Program-made: the position numbers and the translations under genes
In this document: positions 8,124 through 15,504 of the stretch, in pieces
Position numbering within the stretch: the first letter of the stretch is position 1
Layout of the letters: every line of letters starts with the position of its first letter
Notes under the pieces: generated by a model
Told to the model about the DNA's origin: nothing
Databases searched by the model: none
What the model saw: the letters and a program-made list of their open reading frames with translations, nothing else
From: Pseudaeromonas sharmana
GTDB taxonomy: Bacteria > Pseudomonadota > Gammaproteobacteria > Enterobacterales > Aeromonadaceae
Reading direction: 5' to 3'
Length of the DNA stretch: 64,000 nucleotides
Assembly: GCF_042649925.1 (NCBI RefSeq)
Contig: NZ_JBHSAF010000014.1
Coordinates: 186,001 to 250,000 of the forward strand

Positions 8124-8909
8124 TTACGCCACCTGCGACCAGAGCTGAGCGGCCGCCTGGTTCAGTTGCTCGCGCAGGCGGACCACCTCGCCGATCATGA
8201 TCAGCACGGGTGTCGCCCCCTTGAGCCGCTCGGCTTGCTGTTCAAGTTCACCGAGCGTGGTGGTAAAGACTTGTTGTCGTGGCGTGGTGCCGGCGACGAT
8301 CAAGGCCACCGGCATACTGGCCAGATGGCCATAACCGAGCAGACCATGGCGAATGGTTGCCGCTTGCTCCAACCCCATATAGAACACCAGGGTGTGTCCT
8401 TCACCGAGCAACTGGCTCCAGCCGAGAAATGGCCGGCTTTGCTTGTCGGCACCGGCTTGCAGATGGCCGGTGATCAGCGTCACCGAACGCGCTATGCCGC
8501 GATGGGTGAGGGGGATATCACAGCTGGCGGCGCAACCTAGCGCCGCCGTGATGCCAGGCACGACACTGAAGGGGATGTCATGCTGGCGCAGGAACAGCGC
8601 TTCTTCGCCGCCGCGGCCAAATACATAAGGGTCGCCGCCTTTGAGGCGGATCACCCTCTTGCCTTGTCGCGCCAGGGTCAGCAGCAGTTCATTGATCTGT
8701 TGCTGGCTGAACGAGGGTTCACCACAGCGTTTGCCTACGTCATGACGCTCGGCCTGCGCCGGAATCAACGCCAGGATCTCGGCGCCAACCAGCCGGTCAT
8801 ACACCACCACACCGGCCTGCTGGATCAGGCGTAATGCCTTGACGGTCAGCAGATCGACATCACCCGGGCCGGCTCCGACCAGGGTGACGTTGCCATGAGA
8901 AGTTGCCAT
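8124..8909 (-). CDS. cobA: Uroporphyrinogen-III C-methyltransferase (sirohaem synthesis)
   Basis: A 261-residue SUMT enzyme that methylates uroporphyrinogen III at C2 and C7 to precorrin-2, using S-adenosylmethionine. This is the first step to sirohaem, the cofactor of the NirB reductase encoded nearby. Family motifs are clear: VGAGPGDVDLLTVKAL, VVYDRLV, VIRLKGGDPYVFGRGGEE, the FSVVPGITAALG loop and PLTHRG. The ATG at 8909 is chosen because AAGGAG lies 7 bp upstream; the frame is also open to a GTG at 8936 overlapping the nasA stop. It lacks the CysG N-terminal oxidase/chelatase part, so those steps must be encoded elsewhere. It is cotranscribed with nasA. Confidence 0.95.
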   Translation of the reverse strand: MATSHGNVTLVGAGPGDVDLLTVKALRLIQQAGVVVYDRLVGAEILALIPAQAERHDVGKRCGEPSFSQQQINELLLTLARQGKRVIRLKGGDPYVFGRGGEEALFLRQHDIPFSVVPGITAALGCAASCDIPLTHRGIARSVTLITGHLQAGADKQSRPFLGWSQLLGEGHTLVFYMGLEQAATIRHGLLGYGHLASMPVALIVAGTTPRQQVFTTTLGELEQQAERLKGATPVLIMIGEVVRLREQLNQAAAQLWSQVA

Positions 8910-8932
8910 ACAGACGCTCCTTGTCCGTGTCA

Positions 8933-11611
8933 TCACTGTGGCCGGTATTTGGCGACCAGTTTGTCGATCTCGCCGATACAGGTGCCACAGTTAGTGCCGC
9001 ATTTTAACAGGGATTGCAATCCACTGCGTTCTTGAATTCCCTGTTCCACAATCGCCGAGACAATTTGCCGTTCGCTCACCCGCATGCAGGAGCAGACCAT
9101 GCGGCTGTCGCCGGCGAGGGCTTGTTCGAGCGTGCTGGCCAGCAGGGACAGGTTCAGGGGGGTCGCCAGCAGGCCGGCTAGCAGCCCGACGTTGAGCTGC
9201 CACGGGTTGTCGCCACACAACAGCAGCCCGGCGATGCGCTGGTTGCTGAGTTTGACGGCTACCCAGCCGCCGGGCATTGGCAGTTTCAACCACTGGCCGC
9301 GACTGGCGATAGCTTGCCATAACTGACTCTGGTCGCTGCTGGCATCGGCCAGCAGGCGGCATTCACCGCCGTCCACCGGACGGCGACTCCACCAGTCCGG
9401 ATCGCGGCCCAGGGCGTCAAGCTCCGGTTCATGCTGTCCAACCCACAGCGCCAGCCAGCGGGTGGCAAAGGGCTGTACCTGCACCCGGCTCTGCTTGAAC
9501 TGTGGCTGACCGGAGATCGGGTCGACCACCGGTGCGACCAGGCGATTTACCCCACCACGGGCGGTGAACAGATCGCTCCAGTGCATCGGCATGAAGGCTT
9601 CGTCGTCGGCCAGGCCGTCATCGCGCTCCAGGCGTGCCAACACTTGATCCCGGCGCGATCCGATCCATACCAGTTGTCCCTGTTCCAGACCACTGGCCAG
9701 CAGCGTCGTGTGGTTGACGCTGATGCGTGGGTAAGGTTCCGTTTCCATCAGCCGTGTCAGATGGCCGGTACGGGTCATGGTATGCCACTGATCGCGCAAG
9801 CGTCCGGTATTCAGCAACCAGTTGCGTCCGGGACTGGCGTCGGGTGCGGGCAGATCCAGTTGTGGCAGCTGTGGCTGGACGGCCATCAGTCGCGCCTTGC
9901 CATCGGGCGTCGAGAAGTGGCCATCACCAAAGCGGCGATCACGTTCGACGATGCTAACCGCGGGATTGAGAGGCCAGCGTGCCGGCTGCCAGGCATCGAG
10001 TTCAGCGTCACTGAGCTTGGCTAACTCGCCAAGGTGCAGCTGGCGTTCGCCCTGATTCTCGAAGGCGGTCAGGGCGGCAAATTCGCGCAAGATGTCGTTA
10101 AGGCCTTGATAGGCGAAGGCTTCGGCAAAACCCATGCGCTTGCCCACTTCGGCCAGCGCCCACCAGTCGGGCCGCGCTTCGCCGGGAGGGGCGGTGAACG
10201 CTCGCTGCCGACTGATGCAGCGTTCGGAGTTGGTGACGGTGCCACCGCGCTCACCCCAGCCCGCTGCTGGCAGCAAGATGTCGGCAAACTTGGCGGTATC
10301 GGTATTCGGTGTCATTTCCGAGACAATCAGCAGTTCACAGTTGGCGAGGGCCTCGCGCACCCGGGCCGAGTCGGGCAGCGAAATCGCCGGATTGGTGGCG
10401 ATGACCCAGAGCGCACGGATCTTTTTTTCATGCACTGCCGTGAATAGATCCACCGCCTTGAGGCCAGGCTTGCGCGCTATGGTCGGCGAGCGCCAGAAGC
10501 GTTGTACCCGATCGCAATGTTGTTCGCTGAAGCCCATGTGGGCGGCGAGCTGGGTCGCCAGCCCGCCGACTTCACGGCCGCCCATGGCATTGGGCTGACC
10601 GGTGATGGAAAACGGCGAAGCGCCTGGCTTGCCGACGCGTCCCGTCAGCAAGTGGGCGTTGATGATGCTGTTGCCTTTGTCCGTGCCCTGATTGGATTGG
10701 TTCACCCCCTGGCAGAACAGTGTCACGCTCTTGGGCTCGCGACAGAACCAGTGGTAGAAGGCACGCAGATCGCGTTCATTGACGCCACAGGTTGCCGCTA
10801 CCGCCGCCGGTTCATATTCGGCACTATCCAGCAGCTGGCTCAGTTCGGCATAGCCGCTGACATGGTCGGCGATATAGCGCTCATCGAGGCCATTATTCTG
10901 CTGCAGATAGCGGCACAGACCATTAAACAGTGCCACATCACTGCCCGGACGTAGCGGCAGGTGCAGGTCGGCCTGTTCGGCGGTCATGGTCTTGCGCGGA
11001 TCGATCACCACCAGCTTCAACTGCGGGTTGCGACTGCGTGCCTGCTGGATCCGGCGGAAAACGATGGGGTGCGTCCAGGCGGTGTTGGCGCCGACGATCA
11101 CCAGCAGATTGCACAGCTCCAGATCGGCATAACAGGCGGGCACCACATCTTCGCCAAATGCGCGTTGATGGGCCATGACCGCCGAGGACATGCATAACCG
11201 TGAGTTGGTGTCGATGTTGGCCGCGCCCAAGTAACCTTTCATCAGTTTATTGGCGACATAGTAATCCTCGGTCATCAGCTGACCGGAGACATAAAAGCCA
11301 ATCGCCTCGGGACCGGATTCGTCGATGATCTGCGTAAAACGCTCGGCTATGTGGTCGAGGGCCTGGTCCCAGCTGGCGTGTTTGCCGGCGACGCGCGGAT
11401 AAAGCAGCCGCTGCGGGTAGGCCATGGTTTCCAGCAGGCTGGCACCCTTGATACACAGGGCGCCGTGATTGGCCGGGTGGTCACTGTCGCCGGTGAGCTG
11501 CTGGCCATTGGTCTGAATACCACAACCCACACCGCAGTAGGCGCAGGTCGTCTTGATGGCACCGGATTGTGCCTGTGGCTCAGTGATGGGAATAAGGCCC
11601 TGTTCGCTCAT
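8933..11611 (-). CDS. nasA: Assimilatory nitrate reductase catalytic subunit with C-terminal BFD-type [2Fe-2S] domain
   Basis: An 892-residue cytoplasmic molybdenum enzyme reducing nitrate to nitrite. Cys23, Cys26 and Cys30 (CAYCGVGC) plus a Cys near 58 (GALCIKG) hold the [4Fe-4S] cluster. The molybdopterin oxidoreductase domain and the C-terminal dinucleotide-binding domain (NTGRLRDQWHTMTRTG) follow. The last 55 residues form a bacterioferritin-associated-ferredoxin-like domain (CSCMRVSERQIV and CGTNCGTC). This extra cluster is known in Klebsiella-type NasA. There is no NasC-type flavoprotein reductase gene in the window, so the electron donor is unknown. The ATG at 11611 has CGGAG 7 bp upstream; earlier in-frame codons run into the leader. 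The enzyme uses the Moco made by the moa/moe genes to the right. Confidence 0.95.
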   Translation of the reverse strand: MSEQGLIPITEPQAQSGAIKTTCAYCGVGCGIQTNGQQLTGDSDHPANHGALCIKGASLLETMAYPQRLLYPRVAGKHASWDQALDHIAERFTQIIDESGPEAIGFYVSGQLMTEDYYVANKLMKGYLGAANIDTNSRLCMSSAVMAHQRAFGEDVVPACYADLELCNLLVIVGANTAWTHPIVFRRIQQARSRNPQLKLVVIDPRKTMTAEQADLHLPLRPGSDVALFNGLCRYLQQNNGLDERYIADHVSGYAELSQLLDSAEYEPAAVAATCGVNERDLRAFYHWFCREPKSVTLFCQGVNQSNQGTDKGNSIINAHLLTGRVGKPGASPFSITGQPNAMGGREVGGLATQLAAHMGFSEQHCDRVQRFWRSPTIARKPGLKAVDLFTAVHEKKIRALWVIATNPAISLPDSARVREALANCELLIVSEMTPNTDTAKFADILLPAAGWGERGGTVTNSERCISRQRAFTAPPGEARPDWWALAEVGKRMGFAEAFAYQGLNDILREFAALTAFENQGERQLHLGELAKLSDAELDAWQPARWPLNPAVSIVERDRRFGDGHFSTPDGKARLMAVQPQLPQLDLPAPDASPGRNWLLNTGRLRDQWHTMTRTGHLTRLMETEPYPRISVNHTTLLASGLEQGQLVWIGSRRDQVLARLERDDGLADDEAFMPMHWSDLFTARGGVNRLVAPVVDPISGQPQFKQSRVQVQPFATRWLALWVGQHEPELDALGRDPDWWSRRPVDGGECRLLADASSDQSQLWQAIASRGQWLKLPMPGGWVAVKLSNQRIAGLLLCGDNPWQLNVGLLAGLLATPLNLSLLASTLEQALAGDSRMVCSCMRVSERQIVSAIVEQGIQERSGLQSLLKCGTNCGTCIGEIDKLVAKYRPQ

Positions 11612-11638
11612 TATTGCGCTCCGCACAAGTGCACAGAC

Positions 11639-11684
11639 AAAAAGACGCCCACTCCGCTCGGCACAGGCCGGGGAGGTGGACGTC
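11639..11684 (-). terminator. Intrinsic terminator in the nasA leader (candidate attenuator)
   Basis: On the reverse strand GACGTCCACCTCC pairs with GGAGTGGGCGTC (one bulge and one GU pair), followed directly by TTTTTGT. It sits 28 bp before the nasA start codon, so it would stop nasA transcription unless overridden. With an ANTAR protein in the same operon, attenuation control is the obvious reading. Confidence 0.6.
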
Positions 11685-11783
11685 GTTATCCAAAGTGGTA
11701 TCTGAAAGTTATCAAACGTCACTAGGCAAAAGCCGTGCCGATCTGTTCGCTGACGCTAATTCTGCTTTTCACGCGCAGGGCTG

Positions 11784-11807
11784 AGGTGGCCGCGTTACCG
11801 GCAACCT
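11784..11807 (-). promoter_or_regulatory. Hexaloop hairpin in the nasA leader
   Basis: On the reverse strand AGGT-T-GCCG / CGGC-C-ACCT forms two 4-bp stems around a 1x1 mismatch, with a 6-nt loop GTAACG. The shape is the same as the hairpin in the nrtA leader. The loop lacks the A1/G4 bases of known ANTAR targets in this register; a shifted 3-bp stem gives the loop AACGCG, which has them. Confidence 0.35.
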
Positions 11808-11898
11808 GGCTTAATTAGCTGATTTACAACGACAGCAACGACTAGGAGCGCCGTAAATCCCGCGCCGGGCCGAGCGCAGGACAATGCCGGGTGTGCAT

Positions 11899-11917
11899 TG
11901 CACTCGGCGTGGTGCAC
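11899..11917. promoter_or_regulatory. Possible NtrC-type dyad
   Basis: TGCAC-N8-GGTGCAC resembles the NtrC site (GCAC-N7-GTGC) but with one extra base in the spacer. It lies about 105 bp upstream of a possible sigma-54 promoter for nrtA. Weak evidence. Confidence 0.3.
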
Positions 11918-12020
11918 CCGCACTGAGTTGGGGCGCCAGGCAGGGTGAAAGTCACTGCTCAGATTGCAAACACACCTGAAAAATCCATCTTTACACCACC
12001 AAACAGTGCTGTTTCAGAGT

Positions 12021-12036
12021 TGGCACAGAAACTGAA
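12021..12036 (+). promoter_or_regulatory. Possible sigma-54 promoter of the nrt operon
   Basis: TGGCAC at 12021 fits the -24 element. CTGAA at 12032 is a partial match to the -12 element (TTGCA). The predicted start at about 12046 lies just before the first leader hairpin, the layout of the Klebsiella nasF promoter. The -12 element is poor. Confidence 0.35.
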
Positions 12037-12053
12037 TAGTCCTGTGTGACGCA

Positions 12054-12079
12054 GGTCACCCTCAACGGCGAGGCTGACC
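12054..12079 (+). promoter_or_regulatory. ANTAR-type hexaloop hairpin in the nrtA leader
   Basis: GGTCA-C-CCTC / GAGG-C-TGACC: a 4-bp upper stem, a C.C mismatch and a 5-bp lower stem, closed by the hexaloop AACGGC. Loop position 1 is A and position 4 is G, the two bases known to be required for recognition by NasR-type ANTAR proteins. It lies 57 nt before an intrinsic terminator. The regulator encoded at 7475-8032 is the likely partner. Confidence 0.7.
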
Positions 12080-12096
12080 AGAGTGCGTGAGTAACG

Positions 12097-12112
12097 GCTG
12101 TAACTACACAGC
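12097..12112 (+). promoter_or_regulatory. Second leader hairpin with 6-nt loop
   Basis: GCTGT / ACAGC encloses the loop AACTAC. ANTAR targets are normally paired hairpins, and this could be the second (P2) helix. Its loop has A1 but T at position 4, so it is not a consensus P2. Confidence 0.4.
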
Positions 12113-12135
12113 GACAGTAGCGAATTTTGGCAAAG

Positions 12136-12178
12136 GCGCCTTGCTGATCGACAGATCGGCAGGGCGCTTTTGTTTTTT
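12136..12178 (+). terminator. Leader terminator (antitermination switch) upstream of nrtA
   Basis: GCGCCTTGCTGATC pairs with GATCGGCAGGGCGC around a GACA loop, followed by TTTTGTTTTTT. This is a strong intrinsic terminator only 15 bp before the nrtA start codon, so the operon must be switched on by read-through. Confidence 0.85.
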
Positions 12179-12192
12179 CAGGGAGAGAAAAA

Positions 12193-13557
12193 ATGCCTCA
12201 TTACCACAAGACTGCACTGGCCACCCTGCTGGCTACCCTGTTTTTCAATACCCAGGCCCGGGCGGAAGTGGGGGCACCGGAGAAAGAAGAGCTCAAGCTC
12301 GGCTTCATCAAGCTGACCGATATGGCACCGTTAGCCGTGGCGTACGAGAAGGGGTATTTCGAGGATGAAGGTCTCTATGTCACCCTCGAAGCCCAGGCGA
12401 ACTGGAAGGTGTTGCTGGATCGGGTGATCGACGGGCAACTCGACGGTGCCCATATGCTCGCCGGGCAACCCATTGGCGCCACGCTGGGTGTGGGTACCAA
12501 GGCCGAGGTTGTGACGGCGTTCAGCATGGATCTGAATGGAAATGCAATTACTGTCTCAAATGACGTGTGGCGGGCGATGCTTCCCTCGCTGGCCAAAGGG
12601 AGTGATGGCAAGCCGTTGCATCCAATCAAGGCTGATGCTCTCCAATCAGTTATCAAGGGCTACAAGGAACAAGGCAAGAGCTTCAATTTCGGCATGGTGT
12701 TCCCGGTGTCGACCCACAACTATGAATTGCGCTATTGGCTGGCGGCGGGGGGTATCCATCCGGGTTACTACGCGCCAGCCAAGGGGGATAACTCCGGTCA
12801 GCAACAGGCTGACGTGCTGCTGTCCGTAACGCCGCCGCCGCAGATGCCGGCGACGCTGGAGGCCGGTACCATCAGTGGCTACAGCGTCGGTGAACCGTGG
12901 AACCAGGCCGCGGTTGCCAAGGGCATCGGCGTACCGGTGGTCACCGACGAGCAAATCTGGAAGAACAACCCGGAGAAGGTATTCGGTGTTACCCAGGCGT
13001 TTGCCGACAAGTACCCCAACACCCACATTCACCTGATCAAGGCGCTGATCCGTGCCGCCTACTGGCTGGATCAGAACAACAATGCCAATCGCATGCAGGC
13101 AGTCCAGATCCTCGCCAAACCAAATTATGTCGGTGCCGACGCCAAGGTGATCGCCAACTCGATGACCGGCACCTTCGAGTACGAGAAAGGCGACAAACGC
13201 CCGGCTCCGGACTTCAACGTCTTCTTCCGCCACCACGCGACCTATCCGTACTACTCCGACGCCATCTGGTACATGACCCAGATGCGCCGCTGGGGCCAGA
13301 TCGCCGAGGCCAAACCGGATAGCTGGTATGCCGAGATGGCCAAGAAGGTCTACCGCCCGGACGTCTACGCCATTGCCGCCAAGGAGCTGATTGCCGAAGG
13401 CAAGATGAAAGCCAGCGACTTCCCGGACTTTGCAAGCGAAAGCGGCTACAAGCCGGCTGACAGTCACTTTATCGATGGTGTGAGCTACGACGGCCACAAG
13501 CCGAATGACTATCTCAAGCAATTTGCCATCGGCCTCAAGGGCGACGACAAGCTCTGA
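12193..13557 (+). CDS. nrtA: Nitrate ABC transporter, periplasmic nitrate-binding protein
   Basis: A 454-residue NrtA/NasF-type binding protein that captures nitrate (and perhaps nitrite) for the NrtBC permease. A Sec signal peptide (MPHYHKTALATLLATLFFNTQARA) is present, which distinguishes it from the cytoplasmic sensor NasS. Family motifs include LKLGFIKLTDMAPLAVAYEKG, LDGAHMLAGQPIGATLG and ISGYSVGEPWNQAAV. It has a good SD (GGGAG, about 7 bp from ATG). It is the first gene of the rightward operon, directly after the leader terminator. A stable hairpin in the nrtA-nrtB gap would favour higher levels of this protein than of the permease. Confidence 0.95.
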   Translation: MPHYHKTALATLLATLFFNTQARAEVGAPEKEELKLGFIKLTDMAPLAVAYEKGYFEDEGLYVTLEAQANWKVLLDRVIDGQLDGAHMLAGQPIGATLGVGTKAEVVTAFSMDLNGNAITVSNDVWRAMLPSLAKGSDGKPLHPIKADALQSVIKGYKEQGKSFNFGMVFPVSTHNYELRYWLAAGGIHPGYYAPAKGDNSGQQQADVLLSVTPPPQMPATLEAGTISGYSVGEPWNQAAVAKGIGVPVVTDEQIWKNNPEKVFGVTQAFADKYPNTHIHLIKALIRAAYWLDQNNNANRMQAVQILAKPNYVGADAKVIANSMTGTFEYEKGDKRPAPDFNVFFRHHATYPYYSDAIWYMTQMRRWGQIAEAKPDSWYAEMAKKVYRPDVYAIAAKELIAEGKMKASDFPDFASESGYKPADSHFIDGVSYDGHKPNDYLKQFAIGLKGDDKL

Positions 13558-13569
13558 TGTTATCTGACC

Positions 13570-13589
13570 CGGGGGAGGCGACTCCCCCG
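13570..13589 (+). other. Stable intercistronic hairpin nrtA-nrtB
   Basis: CGGGGGAG / CTCCCCCG, a perfect 8-bp stem with a GCGA tetraloop and no U-tract. Such hairpins after binding-protein genes commonly protect the upstream mRNA and set subunit ratios. Confidence 0.5.
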
Positions 13590-13607
13590 CTGCAAGGAGA
13601 GAAGACG

Positions 13608-14591
13608 ATGCAAGCCATCATGCAATGGATGCGACCCAAAGGGCGCTTTGGCCTGACACTGCCGGCCGCTGGTGCCTGGCGTGCCGGACTGTTACCCCTG
13701 CTGGGCATTCTGCTGTTCCTCGGTCTGTGGCACATCACGGCCAGCCAGGTACAGACCAGTCTGGGAGCGCTGCCGGGCCCGGCGGCGACTGCGGTGCAGG
13801 TTCACGCCCTGTATCAGGAATTTGTCAGCGAGCGTGATAAACGCACCGCCTTTTATGCTCGCCAGGAGGCGCGCAATGCGCAAAAACTCAAGGTCGATCC
13901 CCATGCCGAGGTGAAAATCCGCCCTTATACCGGACGGCCCACCTTTTTCGACCAAGTACTGACCAGCCTTATCACGGTGGCGACCGGTTTTGGCGTAGCG
14001 GTACTGATTGCCATCCCGGTTGGCATTGTACTCGGACTGAATCGCAGCCTGTATGCTGCCATTAACCCGCTGGTCCAGATCCTCAAACCCATCTCCCCCC
14101 TGGCCTGGTTGCCGCTGGTGACCATGGTGGTCAGTGCGCTGTATGTCAGCTCGGATCCCTTTTTCGCCAAGAGCTTTGTCATCTCGGCGTTCACTGTCAG
14201 CTTGTGCAGCCTGTGGCCGACGCTGATCAACACCACGGTCGGCGTGGCAACGATCGATCCGGATCTGCAAAACGTCAGCCGGGTACTGAAACTGGGGCCG
14301 CTGACCCATGTGCGCAAAATCGTGTTGCCGTCGGCCGTGCCGATGATCTTCACCGGCCTGCGCTTGTCACTGGGGGTGGCCTGGATGGTACTGATTGCCG
14401 CCGAGATGCTGGCGCAGAACCCGGGGCTGGGCAAATTCGTCTGGGATGAGTTTCAAAACGGCAGCGCCGATTCGCTGGCTCGCATCATGGTGGCGGTGAT
14501 CACCATAGGTTTGATTGGCTTCCTGCTCGACCGCGGCATGCTGGCGTTGCAGAAGGGACTGTCCTGGGACAAGCGCAGCGATCTGCGTTGA
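13608..14591 (+). CDS. nrtB: Nitrate ABC transporter permease
   Basis: A 327-residue inner-membrane permease of the NrtB/SsuC/TauC type. TM1 is near residues 25-43. An unusual loop of about 70 residues, rich in charged residues (SERDKRTAFYARQEARNAQ), separates it from the remaining five or so TM segments. The EAA-type coupling loop lies around VSRVLKLGPLTHVRKIVLPSAVP. The ATG at 13608 is chosen because AAGGAGAG lies 7 bp upstream; the frame is open further left to the nrtA stop. It works with nrtA and nrtC. Confidence 0.95.
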   Translation: MQAIMQWMRPKGRFGLTLPAAGAWRAGLLPLLGILLFLGLWHITASQVQTSLGALPGPAATAVQVHALYQEFVSERDKRTAFYARQEARNAQKLKVDPHAEVKIRPYTGRPTFFDQVLTSLITVATGFGVAVLIAIPVGIVLGLNRSLYAAINPLVQILKPISPLAWLPLVTMVVSALYVSSDPFFAKSFVISAFTVSLCSLWPTLINTTVGVATIDPDLQNVSRVLKLGPLTHVRKIVLPSAVPMIFTGLRLSLGVAWMVLIAAEMLAQNPGLGKFVWDEFQNGSADSLARIMVAVITIGLIGFLLDRGMLALQKGLSWDKRSDLR

Positions 14592-14618
14592 ATCCGCGGC
14601 TGACAAGGAGAAACGAGA

Positions 14619-15449
14619 ATGTCCAAACACTATCTGGATTTGAGTGATGTCGGTATGCGCTTTGCTACCCCGACAGGCTGGTTTGAGGCGCTGGTCAACG
14701 TCAACCTGAAGATCGCCAAGGGGGAGTTCATCTCGCTGATTGGCCACTCCGGCTGCGGCAAGAGCACAGTGCTCAATCTGGTGGCCGGTCTCAACGAGGC
14801 GACGTCGGGTGGCATTATCCTCGACGGGCGTGAAGTGGCAGGCCCGGGGCCTGAGCGCGCCGTGGTGTTTCAAAACCATGCGCTACTGCCCTGGCTGTCG
14901 GTTTACGAGAATGTCGAGCTGGCAGTGCGCCAGGTGATGAAAGGGGCGAGCAAGGCACAGATCGCCGAGAAAGTGCGTTATTACCTCTCGCTGGTGCAGA
15001 TGGACCATGCGCTGGATAAGAAACCACACGAAATCTCCGGTGGTATGAAGCAGCGTGTCGGCATTGCCCGAGCCTTGTCGATGTCACCCAAGGTGCTGTT
15101 GATGGATGAGCCATTCGGTGCGCTGGATGCGTTGACCCGTGCCCATCTGCAGGATGCCCTGATGGAGATCCAGGCCGAGCTGAACAACACCGTCATCATG
15201 ATCACCCATGATGTTGATGAGGCCGTGTTGTTGTCGGATCGCATCGTCATGATGACCAATGGACCGGCCGCCTCGGTCGGTGAAATTCTCGACATCACGC
15301 TGCCGCGACCGCGCAACCGGGTAGCGCTGGCCGATGATCCCGAATACCACAAGCTGCGGCAGTGTGTGCTGAGTTTCCTCTATGAGAAGCACAGCAAGGT
15401 GACACCACTAAAAAAGCCCAAGGCTGAGTCACGGGCCGCCGTGGCCTGA
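14619..15449 (+). CDS. nrtC: Nitrate ABC transporter ATP-binding protein
   Basis: A 276-residue ABC ATPase energising nitrate uptake. Walker A is GHSGCGKST, the signature is ISGGMKQRVGIARAL and Walker B is VLLMDEPFGALDALTR, followed by the His switch (MITHDVDEAV). It is a single-domain form like NasD/NrtD and lacks the NrtA-like C-terminal fusion of cyanobacterial NrtC. It lies between nrtB and nirB on the same strand, with AAGGAG upstream of the ATG. Confidence 0.95.
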   Translation: MSKHYLDLSDVGMRFATPTGWFEALVNVNLKIAKGEFISLIGHSGCGKSTVLNLVAGLNEATSGGIILDGREVAGPGPERAVVFQNHALLPWLSVYENVELAVRQVMKGASKAQIAEKVRYYLSLVQMDHALDKKPHEISGGMKQRVGIARALSMSPKVLLMDEPFGALDALTRAHLQDALMEIQAELNNTVIMITHDVDEAVLLSDRIVMMTNGPAASVGEILDITLPRPRNRVALADDPEYHKLRQCVLSFLYEKHSKVTPLKKPKAESRAAVA

Positions 15450-15504
15450 ATCAGCCGCCATTGAGAGTCGAGGCGGGAGCGATTCCAGCCAAGGGAGTGC
15501 AAAC

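Noticed and set aside
12097..12112. Treating the second leader hairpin as a fully consensus ANTAR P2 element
   Set aside because: The loop AACTAC lacks G at position 4, so only partial support is claimed.
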